The notes beneath the pieces were generated by a model. The model did no database searches. It saw nothing but the letters and a program-made list of their open reading frames with translations, and was not told the DNA's origin. Positions 24,058 to 35,104 of a stretch of 64,000 bases of DNA are shown here, piece by piece. Numbering within the stretch: the stretch's first letter is position 1; every line of letters starts with the position of its first letter. The translations under genes were made by a program, and so were the position numbers. Origin of the DNA: Desmodesmus armatus (lineage: Eukaryota > Chlorophyta > Chlorophyceae > Sphaeropleales > Scenedesmaceae); NCBI GenBank assembly GCA_007449985.2, contig VIIQ02000093.1, positions 62,001-126,000 on the forward strand, read 5' to 3'.

Positions 24058-25929
24058 TGATTACTTGCTCCCAACACACATAGCCCTGACTTGGAAGTTA
24101 GCGGGCTGCCGTGCTAGAGATCACAAGGAATCGAATGGTAGCGGCTTGCGTGCCGTAGCGTGATACAGGGTGGATCGATCGGCATGGCGAAGGCAGGTGG
24201 TGGGGGGGGGGGGGGGGGGGGCGGGGGTTGTATAGGGCGCGATGGTGCAGCGAGTGGGATAGTGCGGCTATGGCTCTGGCACTGACGCTTGGGTGGGACT
24301 CAAATTCATGTGCGTGTTGCTTGGCATGGATTTGGACCTTTCTGCTTTGGGGTACTTTGGGAAGGGTCTGTTGGGTACAGCATTAGCTACCATGGTGTGT
24401 CATGCTCCGTGTCAAGATTCCATTTCATGGGGTTGGTCAGGGGCGAGGGAAGTTGAAGGCGTGTTACACCGTGATCAGCTACTAGGCTGCAAACGGACGG
24501 CAGAAATGGAGGGCGAGGGGTATTGTGCCCTAACCGGAGACACTTGCGCTAGGCACTTGGAACAGAGCAGAATTAAACCAATGGTTGTGGTGGGTGGGTG
24601 CTGGGTTGGGTGTCGTTTTTAATTGGGCATGTGCTCAAAGGGTTCATTGGCCTGTTGGTATGTTACTGCAGCGGCCTGTATGTACATGTATGGCGTAGCG
24701 GCAATCCGGATGGTCCCTCAGAGGGGAGGTTGGTGACAGCAGCAATAGTTGTCCCGTCTGCGGTTGACGGGCACGCCCCCCCCCCCCCCTCTATCACGCA
24801 TGCCCCTTTCCCCCTCCCCCCCTCCTCCCTGCGCACCTGCACGTGCTTTTTTGTACCAAGAATGTGTGGTTTATCGTGCACTGCACTGCTTGAATCGCCT
24901 AGACTTCAGGCAACACTGGCCCTGCCCCAGTGCATAGGCCCCACTGGTGTTTGCCAATCCAGTGGGCGCTCCTGCTAGTGCCCTCTCCCCCCCCCCGATT
25001 TGCTCCGTATCGTCACCAGTAGTTTCGCCACTTGCCCAGCCAGCATTCGGCAATGGTCACTCGTGCATATGGTAACCCCCCCCCCCCCCCCCCCCCCCCC
25101 CCGCGCCCCCCGGGCAAGTCCGTTTTCCCTGCCTCCCCTCCTCTAACCCCCCACCCCTTCGTAATTTCGGCACTTACCCAGCCAGCACTTGGTAGCTACT
25201 CCAACTGCAGGGCGTTAGATTCAGCCAGTAGTTGCAAGTTACCCGCGGCCGGCAGTTAGTCTGGTTGGGTAGTTATGGCTCAGGTTTGTAGGGTTGGGTT
25301 TTAAGCTGCTCGCACACTATGCACTTCGTTCTTCAGCAGAAGCTTTGTGGTATGTTGTGCACTCAACAGCTCTTGGCACTGCCCTCGTCCAAAGTTTGGG
25401 TTGGTATCACACTGATAGTGTCCTGGCAATGCTCTCAGCATTGAATGGATGTGCTCTGCAGACAGTGCAACAATTATCGTCCGCTGCTTTGGTGTGGGAG
25501 TGGCAAGACGAGCACCTGCACTTGTCTTTTGCGTGTAGTGGTCTGATCATATATTCCCAAGGGCATAGAACAGTGGCACAACACAGCAGCTATGGAGAGG
25601 GCAGGTCGTCATACATCACCCGCAGGGCCCGCAGTCTAAGCGGGGCCAGCTGGAGCAGATGAAGGGTGGCATGATCAATCCATATGCATGCACTGCGCCT
25701 CAACTGCCCTGGCTGGCCCTGCTTGAGTGCTGTGAGGGGTGGTGTGTCGACACATGTGGCCTGGGGGGGGGGCAATCCATGCATGGGAAGGGGGGTGCAT
25801 GGTTGAGTGATGATAAAGTGATGATAAAGGAAGGGGTGTAAGGTCTTGCACTGTGTGTGTAGGGGGGGGGGGTAAGAGGTTGGCGGGGAGGTGTGCCCTC
25901 GCTCCTGCTCAGCTGTAGTGCTATGAACA

Positions 25930-28900
25930 GGGGCAGACTTGCCCATAGGGCACCACCAAAAGGACCAGCCTGGGCAGCTGACTAATCTAGTTGACTAACT
26001 GGAATGGCACACCTCAATAGGGCCGGCCTGGGCAGGTGGTGGGTTCTGTCAGCAGTCTGATGTTTAGGAGCCAGTCACCTGCTCAGGCTGGCCGTGCTGA
26101 TAGTGCAAGCAGAAGCAGCAAGACTCAATCTCCACAAGCATATTCCAATCTGCGCAAGTGTCTGCAATACCTTACTTTGTTCCCGACTTGTTCTTCCCCG
26201 TGGTTTGCTTTCCATCTTTGTGAATGGCTGGCATGAGCTCGTGAGCTTCATAGCTGCAGATGTGCGATCCGTACTGTGGGCTGCTGTGTGTTAGGCATAA
26301 GATACATGTGTGCGTGTGTTTGTGTGTGTGTGTGGGGGGGGGGGGCAGCTTTGCGTGGTAGGGTCTGGGAAGGGGGGCAGGGGCAGTAGAACATGATACA
26401 GTGTGTCGGCGGGGGCCAAGGGTGGGGGGTGGGGGGGGGGGGGTGGGAGGGGCAGCTCTAGTTGCAGGTACTAGGGTGGCAGCGACAACCAGGCATGTAT
26501 CAAGCCCTGGTGGGGGAAGGGGGTGGGTCCCCTAGGCTGGCGCAAAGATATGCTTCTGCTAAGCATCCCTTTTTGCTAGCCTAGGCTAGCCACCACCTGC
26601 TGCTGCCACACTATGTGGTGTGGCGTGATGACAAAGGGTGACTCATCCTTTGACAATCAGCAAGGCCAGCCAGACACATATTATTGCAGTTATAAGGAGC
26701 AGGTGCCGTCTAGGCCTAGGTAGGGTTGTTGCTTCTGCACAGGGTTAACCTGCTGGGAAATGTGTGACATGATGATGAGGTGCCATCTTCACAGGCTAAC
26801 CCTGTTGGTACAGGGCGGGGAGGTGGTGGGGGCGGCGGCAGCGCAACCAGACGTGTTTTCTATGTGGGGAGGGGTGTTTAATAGCTTTTGCGGTAGCCCA
26901 TGTTGCCACCTGTTGCTCAAGGTGTGGAGTGGCAGGATGACTCATCCCTTCGCCAGCAGCAGGCCAGCCTGGGCATATCGCTGTTGGTCCTCCTGATGTG
27001 GGAGGGGTAACTGCCATCTGCACAGGCTGGCCCCGCTGGTAGGGGGGCTGGGAAGGGGGGGGGGACCAGACACGTCTGCTGTGTGGGGAGGACGTTGTTT
27101 AGCGATAGCTCATGCCGCCACCTTCTGCCACACTGCGTCTTGTAGCAGGATGACTCATCCCTTCAAATCAGCAGGGCCAACCAGGCACATTGCGGTTCCT
27201 CTTTCTCAGTTTTCAAGGAGCAGGTGTCATCTGCACAGGCTGGCCCCGCTGGTATGGGGTTGGGAGCGGGGGGGGGGGGGGGGAGCGCATCCAGGCATGT
27301 TGTCTGTGTGGGGAGGAGGCTCCACAGCTGTTGTGGTAGCTCATGTTGCCACCTGTTGCGAAAGTGTGTAGTGGCAGGATGACTCATCCCTTTGCCACCA
27401 GCAGGGCCAGCCTGGGCATACCATGCCTGCTCCTTCTGTTACAAGGAGTGGGTGTGATCTGCACAGGCTGGCCCTGGTGGTATGGGACAGGGGGGTGGGT
27501 GGTGCAACCAGGCGTGCGTTACGTATGGGGAGGGGTGTTTCGTAGCTTTTGCGGTAGCTCATGTCGCCACCTGTTGCTGAAGGTGTGGAGTGGCAGGATG
27601 ACTGAGCTCTTCGCCAGCAGCAGCGCCAGCCCGGGCGTATGCAACTGCTCTGCCTGGCCCAGGAGGAGCAAGTGCCATCCGCACAGGCTGGCACCGCTGC
27701 CCGGGGTGGGGGGGGGGGGATCGCAACCAGGTGTGTGCTATGTGTGGGGAGGGGTGTTTCGTGCTTTTGCGGTAGCTCATGTCACCACCTGTTGCTGAAG
27801 TCTGTAGACACAGGGAGTGCAGTGGCAGGATGACTCGTCCCTTTCACCACCAGCAGGGCCAGCCTGGGCATGTTGCGCTTGGGAGGCCTTGAACAGGAGG
27901 AGCAGGTGCCATCTGCAGAGGCTGGCCCTGCTGGTACAGGGCGGGGGGGGGGGCAAGCATGCACATTGTTTTGTGAAGGGGGGGGGGGTAACACCTCTTG
28001 CGGTAGCCTAGGGCGCCACCTTTTGCTACGTTACGTTGGGTTGCAGGTTAGCCCTGCTTGTAGTCGGGGGGGGGGGGGGGAGGGAGGCGTAAGCAGGCAC
28101 GTAGTTTTGTGATGAGGGGGCCACACCTCTTGCGCCAGCTATAGCCGAGGGTGCCACCTGTTGCTACATCATGTCGAGTTGCAGGTTGGCTCATGCCTTC
28201 AACAAAGCCGGCAGGGCCAGCTGGGCAGGTGGCTCTGTGGTACGCTTCCCCACATCAGGAGGCGTAGGTGCCATCTGCACAGGCTGGCCCTGCTGGTACT
28301 GTTTTGTTGGGGGGGGGGGGGGGGGGAGGTGCGTTGTTTTGTGAGGAGGGGTTACACCGCTTGCACTAGCCTAGGGTGCCGCCTTTTGCTACATTATGTC
28401 GTGTTGCAGTTCGGCTCATGCCTTCAACACAGCCAGCAGGGGCAGTCTGAACAGATCGCGCTCTTTTGCCTCTGCACATCAGGAGGCGTAAGCACCATCT
28501 GCACAGGCTGGCCCTGCTTGTAGTGTGTAGACACAGGGAGTGCATGGTGTGTGTGGGGGGGGGGGGGGGGGAGGGGGGGGGAGGGGGAGGGGGAGGGGTG
28601 GGAGGGGAGGGGAGGGGAGGGAGGTGTAAGCAGGGACGTCGTTCTGTGAGGGGGGGGGTACCCCTCTTGCGCCAGCTATATAGCATAGGGCGCCACCTTT
28701 TGCTACATCAGATTGGGGTTGCAGATTGATCCATGCCTTCAACACAGCCGGCAGGGCCAGCTGGGCAGATGGCGCTTGGTCCTCTGCACATCAGGAGGCG
28801 TAGGTGCCATCTGCACTGGCTGGCCCTGCTGGTATTGTGTGTGTGTGTAGACACAGGGAGTGTGTGTGGGGGGGGGGGGGGGGGGCAAGCAGGCATGTCT

Positions 28901-29509
28901 GGTGTGTGTGTGGGGGTGGGGGGGGTGGGGGGGGGCACCTCTTGTGCTAACTTATAGCGCCACCTTTTGCTACATCACGTTGGGTTGCCACTTTGCTCAT
29001 GCCTTCAACACCAGCCGGCAGGGCCAGCTGGGCAGATGATGCCTGGCATCTTGACATCAGGAGGCGTAGGCGCCATCTGCACAGGCTGGCCCTGATGGTA
29101 CTAGGGGTGTGTTTTTTTGGGGGGCGGGGGGGGGGGGGCAAGCAGGCACGTTGTTTAGTTAGGAGGGGGTACACGTGATGTGCTGGCCTAGGCCGCCACC
29201 TTTCTGCCAAGTTTTGGGTTGGCACGATGACCCATCCTTCACCCCAGCAGGGGCAGCCTGGACAGGTGGAGTCTGTAACCAGATGTCAAGGGAAGCAGGC
29301 TCTATCTGTGCAGTCGGGTCCTGCGGGTGGGGGGTGGGGGTAGGGGCGGGGGTGGGGGTGGGGGGTGGGGTTTTGGGGGGGGGGGGGGGCGGAGCAATAG
29401 CTCAAAATTGGGGTGGGGTGTAAGACGGCTAGTACGCCGGGATATGGCATCTATCAAGGGATTGGGGGGGGGGGTGCGGTGGGGTAGCTATGGGGTTGAG
29501 AGGTAGGGG

Positions 29510-29551
<42 letters not shown>

Positions 29552-31215
29552 CTGAGCCAAGCAAGAAGGGGTTGGGGGCTGGCAAGGGACGCACTGCTGT
29601 ATGGTGCAAGGGTAGTGGATTTGGGGGAAAAGGGACAGCTGTAGACGGCAGTGCGGAAAATGGGTGAAGGTACGGCCACAGATCAGGCCAAGCTTTCAGG
29701 GGGGGGGGGGGCGTGTGCTGTGAGCATGGAGGGGCTGGGGGCAACGCCATAAGGGGGGCGGGGAAGGCTGCACCCTAGAGTGCAGGGGCAACCAGGGCTG
29801 GGGCCGGCGGTGCGTTGTGCAGAGGATGTGTCCGGACTATGATCTGGCTGCGGCACTATCGGAAGGGGGGGGGGAGCAGATGGTTCCTTGTTGGCTTTGT
29901 CAGCAGAGCCAGCCTGGACATGTTGAAAATTGCCTCGATCAGGACAGCAAGGGAATTTTCAATCTGCCCAAGCGTGTCCTGCTGGTACAAGGAAAGATGG
30001 TTGGGAAATGAAGGGGGTGGCAGGACCCCTTTTGCAGCATGGGGCACGGCAGCACTGGTGTTTCGGGGGGGGGGGGGCTCTTCGGCAGCATGGGGCACGC
30101 AGGGTTGGGGACAAGGGGGGAGCGGTGCAGCAATGGGTCCAGCTAGGGCTCGTGCTATGCGTGGTTTGGACAGGCAGTGGTGATGTTGGCTTGGCAAAGG
30201 CTGAAAGCTAGGGCAGAGTATGTGGTCGGCTTTGATTTCGCCAGCAGTGCATGTGGACGAAGAGTATGGCTGGTGGTGATGGATCACCCGGCAGGGAAGT
30301 GCATGGGTGGGGTGTTAAGGGGTGGGTGGGCGGGGTGGGGTGGGTGGGTGGTGGGAGGGGGGCGGTCAGTGACACCAAGCCAGAAGGAAAGGGGGTGTTT
30401 GGACGAGATTTCATACCATATCCGCAGGACAGGGATAGACACATCGCACACAGGGTCTGGCTGGGCAGGTGAGTGATGATGAGGCTCCCGAGCTGGGCCT
30501 GTGTCCTCACCATCTGTCCAGGTTGGCCCTGTGGATGATGTGTAGGGGGTGGGGGCATCTTGCGCATTCTGGGGGCACATGCCGGGGGGGGGGGGGCTGC
30601 AGTGGCTTGAGTGGAGACTTGAGTTGGGTCGGAGAGCATGTTGGTGGGCAGAGAGGCGACCAGGGGACGAACGGGGAGGGGCTGTGGTCAGGGGCTGAAC
30701 GGGGGGGGGGGGGGGGGAGGCAATTGATGTCAGTTAGCTGTGGTGCTATTGTGACGACCAGCATTGACTCACTTTCACCGACACCACACCAACCTGGATA
30801 GATGACAAAGTGCCGACGCTTTTGTGTTGGTGCTGTGTCATCTGCTCAGACTGGTCCTGCTGCTGGTGGTAGTGATGATGGCAGAGACGGCCGTGTACAC
30901 ATGTGTCATGTGTGTGGGGGTGGGGGGGGGGGGCAGGCCAACAGGTGTGCGTGGGGGCTGGGGTGACAAAGGGTATGAGGGGCAGGGCTGGGGCCAGGGG
31001 TGCAAGAGTCAGGGGTTGTTTCATCATATCAAACTGCTGGACCAGCGGCAGTGCCAACATGTTTTGCATGCTGCACCTCCAGCTGGACAGGCTGAGCAGA
31101 AGTGAACCTCAGGCCGATCAGCAGCAGACAGGTTGACACATAGCCTGTCCAATGCAGGTGGCTGGGGCTCACCTCTGCCACATTTGCCTGGCTGGTGGTG
31201 CAGGTAGGGACATCA
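25930..31215 (+). repeat. G-rich minisatellite array, unit ~215-365 bp
   Basis: Each unit has a core close to CCATCTGCACAGGCTGGCCC, then a poly-G tract, then GGTAGC, then CCACCTGTTGCT, then GGCAGGATGACTCATCC and GCAGGGCCAGCCTGGGCA. Cores start near 27011, 27227, 27456, 27675, 27907, 28270, 28494, 28806, 29071 and 29298. Degenerate units extend to about 25.9 kb and 31.2 kb. Spacing varies mainly with the length of the G run and with unit-specific insertions (GTAGACACAGGGAGTG in some). Confidence 0.85.
29512..29551 (+). repeat. G40 homopolymer
   Basis: Forty consecutive G, the longest uninterrupted homopolymer in the window. Its length in the assembly is uncertain, because such runs are error-prone. 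A run of about 35 G lies at 51550-51584 within the uS10m gene. Confidence 0.9.
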
Positions 31216-32229
31216 AGGCTGTGTATGGAAGGCTCCTGGTGTTGGTGGTGTGTGGGTGGTGGGAAGGGGGAAAGAGGGCAAGGTTAGCTTGGGGAGTTAG
31301 GGCAGTAGTGTGTTGGGAAACTGTTACCGTCTTGTTGTCTTCGTGTGTTTCAGATGTGGCCTACCATGTACGTATCTGTACGTTGATCTGCACACATGCA
31401 TCTGTACACCTGCACAACAGCAGCCAACAGCAGCCAGCTGAACTGGTTCAAAAGCCGTTTGCAGGTGCAAATGCATGGAAAGACTGCTAGTGTCCATTGA
31501 TGCTTGACTTGCGTGTGTTCTGGCTTGGTACAGTTCTTGGGGCATAGCGTTTTCAACACATGCTTACACGGTAGTCTGTGGTTGTAGGTGTTGACGGCAG
31601 GTTGGTTACGGGGTATTTTCTTGCAGTTCCCGTATTAGGGCTCACTTAACGTCCTGGTGGTTGAGAGTGTGCCAAGGGGATGTTGGTAGGATGATGGCTG
31701 TGGGTGGAGGGGGGGGGGGAGAGTATGCATTCAGACTCCCGCAGGCTCTTGACTGCTTTGAGGGCTTTGCAGACGATAAATGCTTGGAAGGGGGGGGGGG
31801 GGTGTTTGAAAGCAAGGTGGGGGGGGGTGCACTGTGTCCGTGGTGATGCAGCGATGTGTGTGAGAGTGTCGAGGGCGTCAGCTGCTTTATAGGATAATGT
31901 TCAAACAGCGTCAAGCACGCCTCAATGCAGCTGCCTGTTTAAGAGGGGGGGGGGAGGTCGCATCCACACGCTAGGGGCACAACAGCCGTAATCGCTGGCT
32001 GTAAACAGCATGCACACCATGCGACCCCTGCTCAACGCCTTATTGAAGCCGCCTGTCTGAAACCTTCCCTGATTGGCTCCGACCTTGCTGTGTTGTTGCA
32101 TCCCCTGCCCTTCCCTCTATCTGCCTCTCTCTCCCTGCCCTGCCCTTGCCTGTCTGCCCCTTTTGTCCATCGTCCCTCGCCACCGCCTGCCTTGCTTCTT
32201 CGCTTTGTCAAACACCGGCACAAACATCA

Positions 32230-34666
32230 GGTGGCCCCCAACCCGGCCCCTACTTACAGCCAGCAGCAGCAGCACCCAGACCCGGCCCCATCATGCATGC
32301 ACCCCTGGGCCAGGTCCTGTGGGTGGGCCAGGTAACCGAGCCCCCATCCTGGTCCCGGTCCAAACTGGCCCTCAACCACGGCCTGGACCTGGCCCAGGGC
32401 CTGGCCCAGGTCCAGGTGCAATCCTTGTAGCAGCGGGACCCCCTGGGGCAGGTAGGCCAGGAATGCAGGTTCGAGGGCCTGGTCCAGGCCAGGTTTTGAT
32501 TGGGCCAGGTTCAGGCCCAGGGGGCCCAATGCAGCAGGGGCCGCGCCCCCAGCAGGTGTTAGTGCCTCAGGGGGGCCCTAGGCCAATGCATGGTGCTGTT
32601 GCGGGACGATGGTGAGACCTCAGATGGTGCCCCAGCAGCAGCAGCAGCAGCAGCAGCAGTTGGTGCGGCCAATGGGGATGCCTCCTCAGCAGCAGCAGCA
32701 GCAGCAGCAACAGCAACACTTGCCGCCTGGTGCTGTAGTATTGACTGGCCCGCCCCCTCAGGCAGCAATGCAGGGGGGCCAGCCAGTGGGACCTGGCCCA
32801 AGGCCGCTGCTGGTGGCAGCTGGTGGGCCAGGTGGGCCAGGTGGGGCCAGGCCACAGCAGCTTATGGGGCCGGGGGGTCCACAGGGTCGCCCTGCTGTGA
32901 TTGTGTCAAGTGGGCCAGGGGGAGTGCCGGTGCCCATGCAGCAGCAGCAGGTGAGTCCAATGGGTGCGCCAATGCAACAGCAGCAGCAGCAGCCGCCACA
33001 GCAGCAGCCGCGACTGGTGGTGATCCAGGGGGGTGGGCAGGGACCTCCACAGCAGCAGCAGCACCCGCACATGCAGCAGCAGCCAATGCAGCAGCCAATG
33101 CAGCAGCAGCAGCAGCCCATGCAGCAGCAGCCGATGCAACACCCACCCATGCAGCAGCAGCAGCAGCAGCAGCCGCCAATGCAGCAGCAACCAATGCAAC
33201 AACAGCCAATGATGCAGCAGCAAGCACCACAACAGATGCAAGGACAGCACCCTCACCCCAACCCCAACAACAGCAGCAGCAGCAGCAGCAGCCGCAACAG
33301 CTGTTTGTGATGGGGCCCCATCTGGTGGTGCACCCATGGGGGCTCACCCTGCAGTTGGGCCCGGTCAAACTACGTTTGACTTGCGGGGGCCAGCTTCGGA
33401 CAATGCAGGCCGGCCCACTACTGACCTTCGAGCCTATGGGGGACCCGGCCCACAGCAGCTGCAGATGCTGCAGCCCCTGCCAAACCAGCAGCAGCAGCAG
33501 CAGCCACAGCAGATGATGCATGCTATGCAGCAGCAAGGACCCCCCCAGCAGCAGCAGCAACCACCAATGCAGCAGCAGCAGCAGATGCAGCCGCCGCCAC
33601 AGCAGCAGCAGCAGCAGCAGCCTGCTGTGCTGCTGGTGCAAGGGGGCCAGACAGGCCAGGGGCCACTCAGCAGCAGCAGCAGCAGGGTGCTTCCAGGCAC
33701 AGACCCATGGTTAGGGCAGCTGACAGGCAGCAAGATCAGCAGCAGCAGCAGCAGCAGCAGCAGGTGCTGGGGAAGCGCCCCTACTCATCTGGCCCAGCCT
33801 CACCCCGTGACTCAGGACGGGGCCCCTCAGGGTTTAGGCACAGGGGCCCAACAGCAGCTGGGCCAGATAGGGATGTGGGCCAGGGAGGGGGGGGCGCTTC
33901 TAGGGGAGGGTTTGGGAGTGGGAGTGACACTTCCAGGGGGCCAAGGGAGAATGGGCAAGACAGGAGGGGCGCCAGCACACAGCAGCAGCAGCAGCAAGCA
34001 GGGGCATGGAAGTCACCTGGGAGTGGAAGTGACAGGGGAGGTCAGGGTTCAGGCCGCGAGGATACCCGGGGGTATAACAGCAGCAGCCCTGGGCCGGGTC
34101 CGGCCCACCACCCCTTACCCGGACCAGCCCAGCTGCTGGTGCCGCTGCTGCTGCTCCTGCTGCTGCTGCTGGGGTGCAGGGGGTCGTGGGGATGGAGGGG
34201 GCAGGGGACGGGGGCGGGAGGGCAGGGGAGGAAGGGGGGACAGGGGGGACAGGGGGTCACCGGCTAGGGGCGGGGGAAGGGAGGGTGCAGCCGATAGGGG
34301 ACAGGGCAGCAGCAGTGGGATAGGTGGGGTCCAAAGGGACCCGCGTCAGCAGCAGCAGCAGCAGGTGCCGCCGCCTCCCCCGCCTCCAGCACAGCAGCAG
34401 CAGCCTCCGCCGCCGCCGCCACAGCAGCTGCAGCAGCAGCAGCAGGGGCCAACCCTGGCCTCCTTCATTCCAGGGCCAGTGGTACAAAACTTGCAGCAGT
34501 ACCAACAGCCGCCGCCGCCACAGCAGCAGCAGCAGGTGATGCAGCAACCGTACTCCCAGCCCCAGCAGCAGCAGCAGCAGCAGCAGCAGCCGCAGCAGCC
34601 GCAGCAGCAGCAGCCGCAGCAGGTGATGCTGTCAATGGGGCAGGGGGCTGGAGCGCAACAGCATGC

Positions 34667-34705
<39 letters not shown>

Positions 34706-34874
34706 CCAGCAGCAGTATCCTCAGCAGCAGCAGCAGGTTGCGTTCTCAGCTGGTGCCATGCAGCAGTTGCAGCAGCACCTGCAGCAGCAGGGCCTGCCTG
34801 CCAGTGCACCCCAGCAGCAGGCACAGCTGGCTCCCCCCACCCTCGTCGTTAACCCACCACCAGCAGCAGCAGCA

Positions 34875-34926
<52 letters not shown>

Positions 34927-35104
34927 AGCAGTACCCTCAGGCGCAAGGGTACCCAGCCTTGAGCAGCAGCAGCAGCAGTATGCACAGCAGCAGCAGCAGT
35001 ACCAGCAGTATCAGCAGTATCAGCAACCGGCGGCACCTCAGCAGCAGCAGCAGCAGCAGCAGTACAACCCACAGCAACAGCCGTATCAGCAGCAGCAGCA
35101 GCAG
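32230..35104 (+). CDS. PolyQ/polyP low-complexity block of the large RAP gene
   Basis: The block begins after ACATCAG and reads Pro/Gly-rich (GGPQPGPYLQP), then GPGPGPGPGPG, then long Met-Gln repeats (QQPMQQPMQQQQQPMQQQPM), an Arg/Gly/Ser-rich segment (GGFGSGSDTSRGPRENGQD) and a second polyQ/polyA block. The best frame changes near 32300, 32613, 33310, 33700, 34150 and 34900. Each change is explained by a one-base slip in a repeat or homopolymer, and some could be short introns. This is the composition of prion-like, condensate-forming domains, consistent with an RNA-binding protein. Antisense frames rich in Leu, Ala or Cys are shadows. The exact protein cannot be read from this sequence. Confidence 0.6.

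Larger units (their letters stand above)
24058..32229 (+). other. Probable 8.2-kb intron with G-rich tandem repeats
   Basis: If the phase-1 junction from 24057 to 32230 is right, this is a single giant intron. It contains no convincing frame on either strand. It is strongly G-rich on the plus strand, with runs of 8 to 40 G, and much of it is the tandem array listed separately. Small exons inside it cannot be excluded. Confidence 0.45.

Noticed and set aside
32559..33641. Minus-strand Leu-, Ala- or Cys-rich frames opposite the polyQ block
   Set aside because: Antisense readings of CAG repeats; the plus frame gives a coherent Met-Gln/Pro-Gly protein and continues into the RAP gene.
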